From the NCBI GenBank assembly GCA_000171835.1, contig ABHC01000007.1, positions 124,001 to 188,000 of the forward strand: a DNA stretch of 64,000 bases, written 5' to 3'. The position numbers and the translations under genes are program-made. Origin of the DNA: an alpha proteobacterium BAL199. GTDB taxonomy: Bacteria; Pseudomonadota; Alphaproteobacteria; Thalassobaculales; Thalassobaculaceae. A model generated the notes under the pieces. That model was not told the origin of the DNA. It saw only the letters and a program-made list of their open reading frames with translations, and did not search any database. Below are positions 37,787 through 46,717 of this stretch, piece by piece (the first letter of the stretch is position 1; each line of letters begins with the position of its first letter).

Positions 37787-38869
37787 TCACTCGAATCCCG
37801 GGGGTGGAGACGCGTCGGCGCGGGTCCAGGCCACCACTTTGAACAAGGTGCCCATTTCGTCCGGGTGGATCAAGCGAGCGCACGCGCTGTGAACGGCCGC
37901 ACACTGCTCGGTCGTGGCGGCGCGGCATAGGGCTTCGGCCCGCGCCTCGATGCCGAGTTGTCGCAGGAAAGCGCCCTGCCCGAGCGGCCCGTGCTGGACT
38001 GCGCCGGCCTCGGCCACCGCCCGGCCCAAGGCGCCGAAATCCACATGCGCGGTCAGGTCGGCATTCCCCAGCGTGGCCAAGATGTCGGCTGGCTTGTGTC
38101 GTTGCACCGCCTGCAGAGTGTCGCCAGCCGCGCTGACCGCATGGCCGTAGTCGATCGCCAGCACCGCACCGCCGAAGCGGTTCAGCCGATCGGCAAGATG
38201 CCGGGCAATCGACAAGCCGGATGGGCAGATCTCCGCCAGCGCACCATCCGGCGCATTCTGCCTCAGCCCGGGATCGAGCAGGCCGGCATGCGGCGATGCA
38301 CCGGGCGTCAGCGTCCAGAAAAACTCCTCGGCATCGGCCACGACCGCCAGCCGGCGTTCACGCCAGTTTCGGCCATCGCGGACCAGTTGCACGATCGGCA
38401 ACGCGTCGAAGAATTCGTTCGCGATCACGATTGCCGGCTGGTCCGGCAAAGTGTCGAGGCCGTCATGCCAGATCGGACGCGCCTTCTCCAGGCGCGTGGC
38501 CTGATGCTGGCGCAGCGTCGGGCTCGCCTCGACCAGATGTACCTGCGCCGCCGCACGAAACGCTGGCACCCCCACTGCAGCCCGCAAAGCGTCGGCCATC
38601 AGCGTGCCGCGTCCGGGCCCGAGTTCGACCAGCGCCACCGGGTCCGGCGCCCCCATGCCCTGCCAGACCACCGCCGCCCATAGCCCGATCAACTCGCCGA
38701 ACATCTGGCTGATTTCTGGCGCTGTCACGAAATCCCCGGCGGCCCCGAACGGATCGCGGGTGGTGTAGTAGCCATGCTCGGGGTGGACCAGCGCCGACGC
38801 CATCATGTCGGCCACCGACAACGGACCCTCGGCACGGATCCGCCGTCGCAGGTGATCCGCGACGCTCAT
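37787..38869 (-). CDS. MidA/NDUFAF7-type SAM-dependent methyltransferase
   Basis: A 360-residue Methyltransf_28 (DUF185) protein. The cofactor motif VELGPGRGTLMADALRA lies near residue 82, with the earlier YYTTRDPFGAAGDFVTAPEISQ-type segment split around residue 40 and IANEFFDALP further on. The mitochondrial relative NDUFAF7 methylates an arginine of complex I subunit NDUFS2, so a role in complex I assembly is inferred. It overlaps lgt by four bases. Confidence 0.92.
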   Translation of the reverse strand: MSVADHLRRRIRAEGPLSVADMMASALVHPEHGYYTTRDPFGAAGDFVTAPEISQMFGELIGLWAAVVWQGMGAPDPVALVELGPGRGTLMADALRAAVGVPAFRAAAQVHLVEASPTLRQHQATRLEKARPIWHDGLDTLPDQPAIVIANEFFDALPIVQLVRDGRNWRERRLAVVADAEEFFWTLTPGASPHAGLLDPGLRQNAPDGALAEICPSGLSIARHLADRLNRFGGAVLAIDYGHAVSAAGDTLQAVQRHKPADILATLGNADLTAHVDFGALGRAVAEAGAVQHGPLGQGAFLRQLGIEARAEALCRAATTEQCAAVHSACARLIHPDEMGTLFKVVAWTRADASPPPGFE

Positions 38870-39684
38870 CGCGGCGCGGGCACCACCGGCGGCCGACTGC
38901 GGGCGTAGAGGATCAGCGCAAGTCCGGCGACGATCATCGGCAGCGACAGCAACTGGCCCATGGTGAAACCGAAGCTCAGGAAGCCGATCTGGGCATCCGG
39001 CTCCCGGAACAGCTCGGCAAGGGTGCGGAAGACACCGTAACCGACCAGGAAGGCGCCGCCGACCTGCCCCGGCCGTTCACGGATCTCGGGCCGCCGCGCA
39101 ATCAAAAGCAGGATGACGAACAGCAACGCACCCTCCATCGCCGCTTCGTAGAGCTGGGACGGGTGGCGCGGCACCGGGCCGCCGCGCGGGAACACCATGG
39201 CCCACGGAACCTCCGGGGCGGGCCGGCCGAACAGTTCGGCGTTCACGAAATTAGCGATGCGGCCAAAGAAAAGGCCGATTGGCGTTGCCGCCGCCACGAT
39301 GTCGCCGACCACCACGAACGGCACCCCGACCCGGCGGGCGAACAGCCCGATCGCCGTCAGCACGCCCAACAGCCCGCCGTGGAACGACATGCCGCCCTGC
39401 CAGACCATGAAGATCTCCAGCGGATTCTGCAGGTAGTAGGGCAGGTTGTAGAACAGTACGAAGCCCAGCCGACCACCGAGCACGATGCCCAGGGTGGCGT
39501 ACAGCACGAAGTCGTCGATCGCCGACGGTTCGAAATACACCGGCCGTCGCCGCGCCAGCCACAGGCAATAGCGCCAGCCGAGCAGGATCCCGGAGATATA
39601 AGCCAACGCATACCAGCGCACGGCGAACGGTCCGATGGCGATCGCGACGGGATCGATGATCGGGAAGGTAATGGCAGGCAGCAT
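38866..39684 (-). CDS. lgt: Prolipoprotein diacylglyceryl transferase
   Basis: An integral inner-membrane enzyme of 272 residues that adds diacylglycerol to the lipobox cysteine of prolipoproteins, such as the two found in this window. About seven membrane helices; the conserved RWYALAYISG, HGGLLG and the Lgt signature around GRIANFVNAELFGRP are visible. It is the first gene of the minus-strand operon continuing with the midA-like gene, pgeF, the M24-fold gene and a lipoprotein gene. Confidence 0.97.
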   Translation of the reverse strand: MLPAITFPIIDPVAIAIGPFAVRWYALAYISGILLGWRYCLWLARRRPVYFEPSAIDDFVLYATLGIVLGGRLGFVLFYNLPYYLQNPLEIFMVWQGGMSFHGGLLGVLTAIGLFARRVGVPFVVVGDIVAAATPIGLFFGRIANFVNAELFGRPAPEVPWAMVFPRGGPVPRHPSQLYEAAMEGALLFVILLLIARRPEIRERPGQVGGAFLVGYGVFRTLAELFREPDAQIGFLSFGFTMGQLLSLPMIVAGLALILYARSRPPVVPAPR

Positions 39685-39776
39685 GACAACGCACCGTCGG
39701 TGACTGAGCGACGCTCTGGTTTAAGCGCTCTCAGCGGTGCTCGCAAACCATCCCTGCCCGGGCCGGGCCGGTAGTC

Positions 39777-39977
39777 TCAGCGACGTGTGAGCGGGCAGGA
39801 GTTCAACCCCAGCAAACGGTACGCCGGGCAGTTCCCCACGACACCGGTCACCAGCGGGACTAGGCCGATCCAGGCGATCCAGGCGTAGGGATGCGAAACC
39901 AGCAACGCGATGGTCACCAATGCGGCTCCCACGACGACCCGCAGCATCCGGTCAATCACGCCGACATTTGCCACCAT
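39777..39977 (-). CDS. DUF2892 (YgaP-type) small membrane protein
   Basis: A 66-residue protein with two membrane helices (about 13-33 and 35-52) and the DUF2892 pattern NVGVIDRMLRVVVG at the start and CPAYRLLGLNSC at the end. In other proteins this module forms the membrane part of YgaP-type rhodaneses; here it stands alone. The ATG has AAGGAG eight bases upstream. It lies between lgt and hldD on the same strand, with gaps of about 90-110 bases. Confidence 0.88.
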   Translation of the reverse strand: MVANVGVIDRMLRVVVGAALVTIALLVSHPYAWIAWIGLVPLVTGVVGNCPAYRLLGLNSCPLTRR

Positions 39978-40089
39978 GACTGCTTCTCCTTCGAACTCCA
40001 CGGCGGACGCGATTGCCCGCGTTCGTGTCATTGAAGGCGCAGCAACGCGCTCGGTCTGTGATCTGAATCAATGGCAGGCGCGGCAACCA

Positions 40090-41082
40090 TCAGCGGTACG
40101 GATCCGCAGCGGTCAGGAAATCCTGCACGTAGCGCCGCACGCCGTCCTCCAGAGTGGTGAACTGGCCGGGGTAGCCGGCCTCGCGCAGCCGCTCCATGCG
40201 GGCCTGGGTGAAGTACTGGTACCGGTCGCGGATCGCTTCCGGCATGTCGGCGTAGTGGATGTGCGGGTCGCGTCCCAGGGCGGCGAACACCGCATTGGCC
40301 AAGTCGGCGAAACTGCGGGCCGTGCCGGTTCCCAGGTTGAAGATGCCGTTCACCGAGGGCGTGTCGTACAGCCAGAGCATGACGTCGACGCAGTCCTGAA
40401 CGTAGACGAAATCGCGCTTCTGGCCGCCGTGGTCGATGCCCGGCCGGTGTGACTTGAACAGCGTCGCCGACCCCTCGGCCCGGATCTTCGGGGTGATGTG
40501 GGACACCACGCTCTGCATCGATCCCTTGTGGTACTCGTTCGGGCCGTAGACGTTGAAGAACTTGAGGCCGGCCCATTGCGGCGGGTGAATGCCCCGACCG
40601 GCCAGCTTGACCGCCTGCCGGTCGAACAGGTGCTTCGACCAGCCATAGGCGTTCATCGGCCGCAGCCTGGCCAATCCAGCCGGGCTGGCGTCGTCGTCGA
40701 ATCCACTGTCGCCGTCGCCGTAGGTTGCCGCCGAGGATGCGTAGATCAGCCGCGTGCCGTGCTTGGCGCACCAGTGCCACAGGTCCAGCGGCAGGATGAC
40801 GTTCTGACGTACGATCAGGTCGGCATCGCGTTCGGTGGTCGAGGAGATTGCGCCGAGGTGGAAGATCGCCTCGATCCCGCCGGCGTGGGCCTCCAGGAAC
40901 GCGAAGAAGTCTTCCGGCTGGACAATGGCGGCCAGATCGCGCTTGGCGATGTTCTTCCACTTGTCGTCCTGGCCCAGCCGGTCGACCACGACCAGATCCG
41001 GTCCATCGGCACCGAACCGCTGTTCCAGTCCGGCAACCAGATTGGAGCCGATGAATCCGGCGCCGCCGGTGACCACGATCAT
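40090..41082 (-). CDS. hldD: ADP-glyceromanno-heptose 6-epimerase
   Basis: A 330-residue NAD(P)-dependent short-chain dehydrogenase-fold enzyme converting ADP-D-glycero- to ADP-L-glycero-manno-heptose for the LPS core. It has the Rossmann start VVTGGAGFIGSNLV, LGAISSTTERD, the catalytic YGWSK motif, FNVYGPNEYHKG and the KRDFVYVQDCV segment of this family. The ATG has AAGGA upstream. Other heptose genes are not nearby. Confidence 0.94.
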   Translation of the reverse strand: MIVVTGGAGFIGSNLVAGLEQRFGADGPDLVVVDRLGQDDKWKNIAKRDLAAIVQPEDFFAFLEAHAGGIEAIFHLGAISSTTERDADLIVRQNVILPLDLWHWCAKHGTRLIYASSAATYGDGDSGFDDDASPAGLARLRPMNAYGWSKHLFDRQAVKLAGRGIHPPQWAGLKFFNVYGPNEYHKGSMQSVVSHITPKIRAEGSATLFKSHRPGIDHGGQKRDFVYVQDCVDVMLWLYDTPSVNGIFNLGTGTARSFADLANAVFAALGRDPHIHYADMPEAIRDRYQYFTQARMERLREAGYPGQFTTLEDGVRRYVQDFLTAADPYR

Positions 41083-41128
41083 GTATGCGCGTCCTTGAAG
41101 GTTTGAACGAACTGATCCGCCGAGCCGA

Positions 41129-41713
41129 TCAACCCTTGGGTGGCCGGAAGGTCGCCGGCTGCGCGAAGATCCGCCGCACCATCGGCTCGAACGCCTCCAT
41201 CGGCATGGTCTCGTAAGCCGGGTCGAACGCCGGCGCATCGTAGCGCTCGCAGAACTTGACCGTATGCTCGAACGCCGGGTGCCCCCGATGCATCTCGCGC
41301 AGGGTGTTGTCGCGGCCGAGGTGCTGCCAGTAGTAGTAACCCTGGAACACGCCGTGCATCAGCACCATCCAGGTGTTCTCCTCCGAGACGTACGGTCGCA
41401 CGATCGAGGCCGCGAACGACGGGTGGTCGACGGGCGCCATCAGCTCGCCGATGTCGTGCAGCAGGGAACACACGATCAGCTCCTCGTCGGTCGGATCGTC
41501 GCGGAACGCGCGGGTCGCGGTCTGCAGCGAGTGCTGCAGCCGATCAACCTGGAAACCGGCGTTCGCCCCATCCATCAGGCGCAGATGACCCAGCACGACG
41601 TCCGCCATTTCCGTACGCTGGATCTCCGACTCGTTGCGGGCCAGCATCCGGATATCCTCCGGCGATGCCTCCTTGAGGTCGGTGAACCGGACGTGGTCGC
41701 GAATGGTGACCAT
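41129..41713 (-). CDS. HD-domain protein (PhnZ/TmpB-like)
   Basis: A 194-residue protein with an HD metal-binding domain: His in LQHSLQTATRA, the His-Asp pair in SLLHDIGELMAP, a further His in DHPSFAASIVRPYVS and another in LMHGVFQGYYYW. The layout and the GYYYWQHLG/RGHP segments resemble the HD oxygenases that cleave C-P bonds (PhnZ, TmpB), which use two irons; this is an inference, since most HD proteins are phosphohydrolases. Good ribosome site at the chosen ATG (GGAGG). It lies 46 bases before hldD. Confidence 0.8.
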   Translation of the reverse strand: MVTIRDHVRFTDLKEASPEDIRMLARNESEIQRTEMADVVLGHLRLMDGANAGFQVDRLQHSLQTATRAFRDDPTDEELIVCSLLHDIGELMAPVDHPSFAASIVRPYVSEENTWMVLMHGVFQGYYYWQHLGRDNTLREMHRGHPAFEHTVKFCERYDAPAFDPAYETMPMEAFEPMVRRIFAQPATFRPPKG

Positions 41714-41855
41714 GGGTTCCTCCCTGCCGTCGCTGAAATCGGCCGCGAGAGTACACCCGACACCCTCCGCACCCAAGCGCGCAGGACCGGATGAGCGTGG
41801 CCGTCCCGTTGCGAACACCGCCTGCGCGTGCCATATCCGCTATAGGAGGTGCGTC

Positions 41856-42221
41856 ATGCAAACTCAAAGCCGGTTCTTCGACGACATAGCCCGCGTGGCC
41901 AACGGTGCGCTCAGCGCCGCCGCCGGTGTGCGCGCCGAAATCGAACAGCTCGTGCGCCAGCAGTTCGACCGCTTCCTGGCCGACCGCGACTTGGTGACCC
42001 GCGAGGAGTTCGAGGCGGTCGAGGCGGTCGCGGTGAAGGCCCGGGAGGAGCAGGAAAAGCTGGCCGCCCGCGTGGCCGAGCTTGAGGCGGTCCTCGCGAG
42101 CAAGACGGCACCGACAAAGCCGACGCCCAAGCCGACCGCGTCACGCCGTCGGGCGGCCGCGCGACGGCCTGCACCACGCCGGCAACCGTCCGACGACCCC
42201 CCGTCGGGAGAGGGTTCCTGA
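41856..42221 (+). CDS. ubiK: Ubiquinone biosynthesis accessory factor UbiK
   Basis: A 121-residue BMFP-type coiled-coil protein (PF04380). The N-terminus QTQSRFFDDIARVANGALS is typical, followed by a helix that would pair as a trimer and an Ala/Lys/Arg/Pro-rich basic tail. UbiK helps the Ubi enzyme complex bind lipid in aerobic ubiquinone synthesis. AGGAGG lies seven bases before the ATG. Divergent from the HD-domain gene; lgt, often adjacent in relatives, is about 2 kb away. Confidence 0.88.
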   Translation: MQTQSRFFDDIARVANGALSAAAGVRAEIEQLVRQQFDRFLADRDLVTREEFEAVEAVAVKAREEQEKLAARVAELEAVLASKTAPTKPTPKPTASRRRAAARRPAPRRQPSDDPPSGEGS

Positions 42222-42539
42222 GGGTCCGAATTGTCGGGTGATTCGCTCCTCTCGGCGGCACGTCGACGGAATTTGTTGAATATCAATGACATTTGACGCC
42301 CCGGCATCGGGATCGGCATTCACTTAATATCAACACCTTCGCGGGTAGAACTATATCTGCGTGTTAAACTTTTTCGGTCCGCGAAATCTAGTGTTGAACT
42401 GGGATTCCGACTTTGAAATCCTAGTGGTCGTGGTAACTCGGCGGCCTGCGCCACAATATGTGGCCGACAAGCTCACCTGTCGGCCACCCCAGGGCCGCCC
42501 CGACGCGCCGGCTCGCGCGCCAGAAGGGAGCCTTTCGAC
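42222..42539. other. Structured leader region between ubiK and ybjN
   Basis: This 318-base gap is more AT-rich than its surroundings and has no plausible gene. It contains two clear hairpins: 42398-42425 (nine pairs, 10-base loop, one G-U) and 42461-42486 (TGGCCGACA pairing with TGTCGGCCA, 8-base loop). Both lie just before ybjN. They could be a regulated 5' leader or a small RNA. I see no confident promoter, though TTAATA at 42324 and TATATC at 42352 are possible -10 elements. Confidence 0.55.
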
Positions 42540-43043
42540 ATGTCGCTATCATATGTCGACTCCAGCACCACCCAGCAGAACCCGCTCGACCTGCTCGAGG
42601 AGATCGTCGGAGCCAACGACTGGGCGTTCGATCGCGCCAGCATTGACGAACTCGCCGTCGAGATTTCCGGGCGCTGGTGTGACTACCGCCTTTACTTCCT
42701 CTGGCAGGAAGATCTCGGCGCGCTGCATTTTTCCTGCCTCCTGGAAAGCCGGGTCCCGGTGGAGAAGCGCCGCGAGGTCAGCATGCTGCTGGCCCTGCTG
42801 AACGAGAAGATGTGGCTCGGCCATTTCGACTTGTCGTCGGACGACGGCACGCCGATGTTCCGCCACACCCTGCTGGTGCGGGGCGCCGGCGGCGTGTCGG
42901 TCGAACAGATGGAAGACCTGGTCGAGGTCGCCATGGGCGAGTCCGAGCGGTTCTTCCCGGCCTTCCAGTTCGTGATCTGGGGCGGCAAGTCCGCCGAGGA
43001 AGCCATCGCATCCTCGCTGCTCGACGTCGAAGGAGAGGCCTGA
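42540..43043 (+). CDS. YbjN domain protein
   Basis: A 167-residue YbjN-family protein (PF10722), a fold related to type III secretion chaperones and conserved in alphaproteobacteria. Visible parts are NPLDLLEEIVGANDW near the start, DYRLYFLWQEDLGALHFSC in the strands, and LALLNEKMWLGHF. E. coli YbjN affects motility and stress, but the role here is unknown. GGGAG lies nine bases before the ATG. proC follows after four bases, so the two are probably cotranscribed. Confidence 0.9.
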   Translation: MSLSYVDSSTTQQNPLDLLEEIVGANDWAFDRASIDELAVEISGRWCDYRLYFLWQEDLGALHFSCLLESRVPVEKRREVSMLLALLNEKMWLGHFDLSSDDGTPMFRHTLLVRGAGGVSVEQMEDLVEVAMGESERFFPAFQFVIWGGKSAEEAIASSLLDVEGEA

Positions 43044-43047
43044 CCAT

Positions 43048-43869
43048 ATGAGTGCATCCCCCCTGCTGCTGATCGGCTGCGGAAAGATGGGCGGAGCCAT
43101 GCTGTCCGGCTGGCTCGCCGGTTCAGAAGCTGCCGGAGGCGTTCACGTCGTCGAGCCGCACTCCGCCTCGATGGGCGATCTCGCCAGCCGCAAGGGTGTG
43201 ACAGTGCACGCCAGCGCCGACACCGTGCCGGACGGGCTTGCCCCCGGCACGGTGGTGCTGGCGGTCAAGCCGCAGTCGATGGACGAGGCCCTGGTGCCGC
43301 TGAAGCGATTCGTGGCACCCGGCACCTGCTTCCTGTCGATCGCCGCCGGCAAGACCATCGGCTATTTCGAGAAACACCTGGGATCGTCGGCCGCGGTGGT
43401 CAGGGCCATGCCGAACACACCGGCCGCGGTCGGCCGGGGCATCACCGCCTATGTGGCCAACGCCAACGTCAACGGCGGGCAGAAGGCGCAGGCGCACCGC
43501 CTGTTGGAAGCGGTCGGCGAAGCCATGGAGGCCGACTCGGAGGACTGGATCGACGCGGTGACCGCGCTGTCTGGCGGCGGCCCGGCCTATGTGTTCCTGC
43601 TGATCGAGGCCCTGGCGGCCGCCGGAGTGAAGGCCGGCCTGCCGGAGGAGTTCGCCATGCGGCTGGCCCGCGCGACCGTCTCCGGTTCCGGCGAGTTGGC
43701 GCGTCAGTCGAGCGAGCCGGCCTCGCAGCTGCGCATCAACGTCACCAGCCCTGGCGGCACCACCGCCGAGGCGCTGAAGGTCCTGATGGATCCGGCGGCC
43801 GGCATCCAGCCGATCTTCGACCGGGCGATCGCCGCGGCTACCGCACGTTCCAAGGAACTGGCAGGCTAG
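43048..43869 (+). CDS. proC: Pyrroline-5-carboxylate reductase
   Basis: A 273-residue NAD(P)H enzyme, last step of proline synthesis. Rossmann loop LIGCGKMGGAMLSGW at the N-terminus; VRAMPNTPAAVGRG in the middle; the C-terminal ALSGGGPAYVFLLIEAL and VTSPGGTTAEAL motifs that form the substrate pocket. Complete and of usual length. It follows ybjN closely. Confidence 0.97.
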   Translation: MSASPLLLIGCGKMGGAMLSGWLAGSEAAGGVHVVEPHSASMGDLASRKGVTVHASADTVPDGLAPGTVVLAVKPQSMDEALVPLKRFVAPGTCFLSIAAGKTIGYFEKHLGSSAAVVRAMPNTPAAVGRGITAYVANANVNGGQKAQAHRLLEAVGEAMEADSEDWIDAVTALSGGGPAYVFLLIEALAAAGVKAGLPEEFAMRLARATVSGSGELARQSSEPASQLRINVTSPGGTTAEALKVLMDPAAGIQPIFDRAIAAATARSKELAG

Positions 43870-43910
43870 ATCCCGCCCGCCCCCTGGACGTTCGTACTTC
43901 TGCGCGCAAT

Positions 43911-44543
43911 ATGTCCCTCATGACCGACGACCCCGATCACTCGGCACGTGACCCGATTCTCGACGCCGCCCTGGAACTGGCAGCCGAACACGGCTGGCGG
44001 TCAGTCACCGCGACCGGCCTCGCATCGCGGACTGACGGCGACCTGAAGGCGCTTGGCGGCTGCGGGCCGTTCCGGGCGCGGCTGCTCGGGGCGCTGGCCG
44101 ATCGGACCGACCGTACGATGCGCGACGGTCTCGATGACGACGCGCGCGATACCTCCCTGCCCGTGCGGGATCGGCTGTTCGAGGCGCTGATGGCGCGCCT
44201 CGATGCACTGTCGGAGCATCGGGCGGGAACGCTTGCCATACTGCGCGGCGTGCCGTTCGACCCGCCCAGCGCGCTCGCCGCCATCCCGCTGCTCGGCCGC
44301 TCGATGGCCCGTACGCTGCAAGCAGTCGGCGAATCGCCGCTGCCGCCGTTCGGTCCACTGAAGGTGAAGGGCCTGTCGTGGGTCTGGCTGGCCACCCTGC
44401 GGGTATGGGCCAAGGACGACAGCGCGGACATGGCCGTCACCATGAAAGCGCTGGACACCGCGCTGGCACGCGCCGAAGAGGCCGCCAACTCGTTTCTTCC
44501 CGGTGGGCGACGCCGGGCTGCCCACTCCGCACCGGAGAGTTGA
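43911..44543 (+). CDS. COQ9/TetR-like protein
   Basis: A 210-residue all-helical protein with a TetR-like N-terminus (PILDAALELAAEHGWRSVT) whose second helix-turn-helix half looks poor, and a C-terminal domain resembling COQ9-type proteins, which bind lipid and serve ubiquinone synthesis. Whether it binds DNA or a quinone intermediate cannot be told. ubiK 1.7 kb upstream makes a quinone link possible. The first ATG is at 43911; another three codons later is equally plausible. Confidence 0.7.
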   Translation: MSLMTDDPDHSARDPILDAALELAAEHGWRSVTATGLASRTDGDLKALGGCGPFRARLLGALADRTDRTMRDGLDDDARDTSLPVRDRLFEALMARLDALSEHRAGTLAILRGVPFDPPSALAAIPLLGRSMARTLQAVGESPLPPFGPLKVKGLSWVWLATLRVWAKDDSADMAVTMKALDTALARAEEAANSFLPGGRRRAAHSAPES

Positions 44544-44663
44544 ACAGGTCATTTTTGTTACTTCCGGCTTGCGGCACCGGTTGCCTGCCGGTTAAGTTCC
44601 GGCGCGCTTTTGACGGGACGCTGTTCCGCCACCGGGCGTGACGCCCACCAATCTGGTTTGCGC

Positions 44664-45611
<948 letters not shown>

Positions 45612-45707
45612 CCGGCCGGCCCAGGTAAATCGCCCGAGCTTCTCGCCTTGCGCTGACCGCTCAGCCATAGTTTCCCTTGATCCTGAGGAATTGGGGGAAA
45701 GACGCCG

Positions 45708-46142
45708 GTGGCCACAGTTCTGAGCATCGGGCAGGTGGCGCAGATCGCCGGCTGCAACGTCCGCACCGTTCGCTACTACGAGCAGGTCGGCCTGTTAAAG
45801 CCGCCAGTCCGCTCGGGTGGCAACCAGCGCCAATACACAGTTGCCGAAGTCAAACGCCTGATGTTCATCCGGCACGCACGCGAGCTTGAGTTTCCGCTCG
45901 ACACGATCCGGGACCTTCTCGCCCTGTCCGATCAGCCGAATCAGTCCTGCGAGACGGTGACCACGGTCGCCCGTGCCCAACTGAACAAAGTTGAACGCCG
46001 TTTGAAGCGCTTGACCGCGCTGAAGCGAGAACTCGAATCAATGGTTCGGCAATGCGCGGGTGGTGCGATGTCCGATTGCCGAATCGTCGAAGCGCTCGCC
46101 GACTATCCAAGCAACGGCGCCGGACCGCCTCCGACCGGTTGA
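45708..46142 (+). CDS. Metal-type MerR-family regulator
   Basis: A 144-residue MerR protein with a winged helix (about 5-75; RTVRYYEQVGLLKPP) and a dimer helix. Cys81, Cys116 and Cys124 have the same spacing (35, 8) as the cysteines of the MerR at 25467-25889, pointing to a soft or divalent metal as effector (Hg, Pb, Cd or Zn class). Start GTG. A MerR-type promoter begins ten bases after its stop and faces the TRAP genes, so it probably switches them. Confidence 0.88.
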   Translation: MATVLSIGQVAQIAGCNVRTVRYYEQVGLLKPPVRSGGNQRQYTVAEVKRLMFIRHARELEFPLDTIRDLLALSDQPNQSCETVTTVARAQLNKVERRLKRLTALKRELESMVRQCAGGAMSDCRIVEALADYPSNGAGPPPTG

Positions 46143-46151
46143 CCATAGGCC

Positions 46152-46182
46152 TTGAACCTCCATCTGCTGGAGGTTTTAGGGT
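46152..46182 (+). promoter_or_regulatory. MerR-type promoter with 19-bp spacer before TRAP genes
   Basis: TTGAAC (46152-46157) and TAGGGT (46177-46182) are separated by 19 bp. The dyad ACCTCCA-N5-TGGAGGT (46156-46174) is centred eight bases past the -35, the same geometry as the mer promoter at 25905. The long spacer and centred dyad are the hallmark of promoters opened by MerR-family proteins. Transcription would start near 46189, about 16 bases before dctQ. Confidence 0.8.
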
Positions 46183-46204
46183 AGCTCAGGACCGAGCGGG
46201 TGAG

Positions 46205-46717
46205 GTGGCCTTGGACGATTGGCTTGAGCGTGTAATCGGGTTGGCCGACCGAGCCGCCGCATTGATTTGCTTCCCATTGCTGGTGGCCATCTCGATCTAT
46301 GACATCGTCGGGCGCCAGTTCATCAACACCGGTTCGACGGCGCTTCAGGAACTGCAATGGCATCTGTTTTTCGCAAGCGTGATGCTGGCACTGGGTTGGG
46401 TGTACCTACGCAACGGTCACGTCCGGATCGACATCGTCCGATCACGCTGGTCCGGACGTCATCGGGCAATCATCGAGATCGGGGGCGTCGTCCTCGCTCT
46501 CATACCCTTCGCTCTCCTGCTGATCTGGGCCGGAGGGCAGCAAGCCTGGGTCGCCTTCGAAAGCGGTGAGCGGTCGGCTGCCGCGATGGGGCTGGGCCAG
46601 CGCTGGATCGTGAAGAGCCTGATGCCGGCGGGCGGCGTTCTGTTGCTGTTCACCGGCGTCCTGGTGGTTCGCCGCGCGATCGCCAGCCTGCACACTCCGT
46701 CGGAGACCGAGCAGTGA
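46205..46717 (+). CDS. TRAP transporter small membrane subunit (DctQ type)
   Basis: A 170-residue protein with four membrane helices, the small permease subunit of a TRAP transporter, which uses ion gradients to import organic anions. The DIVGRQFINTGSTALQELQWHLFFASVMLALG segment is typical of DctQ. The start is uncertain: GTG 46205 (VALDDW) is chosen because it lies just inside the transcript expected from the MerR-type promoter; an in-frame TTG two codons later is an alternative. It overlaps the large subunit by four bases. Confidence 0.88.
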   Translation: MALDDWLERVIGLADRAAALICFPLLVAISIYDIVGRQFINTGSTALQELQWHLFFASVMLALGWVYLRNGHVRIDIVRSRWSGRHRAIIEIGGVVLALIPFALLLIWAGGQQAWVAFESGERSAAAMGLGQRWIVKSLMPAGGVLLLFTGVLVVRRAIASLHTPSETEQ

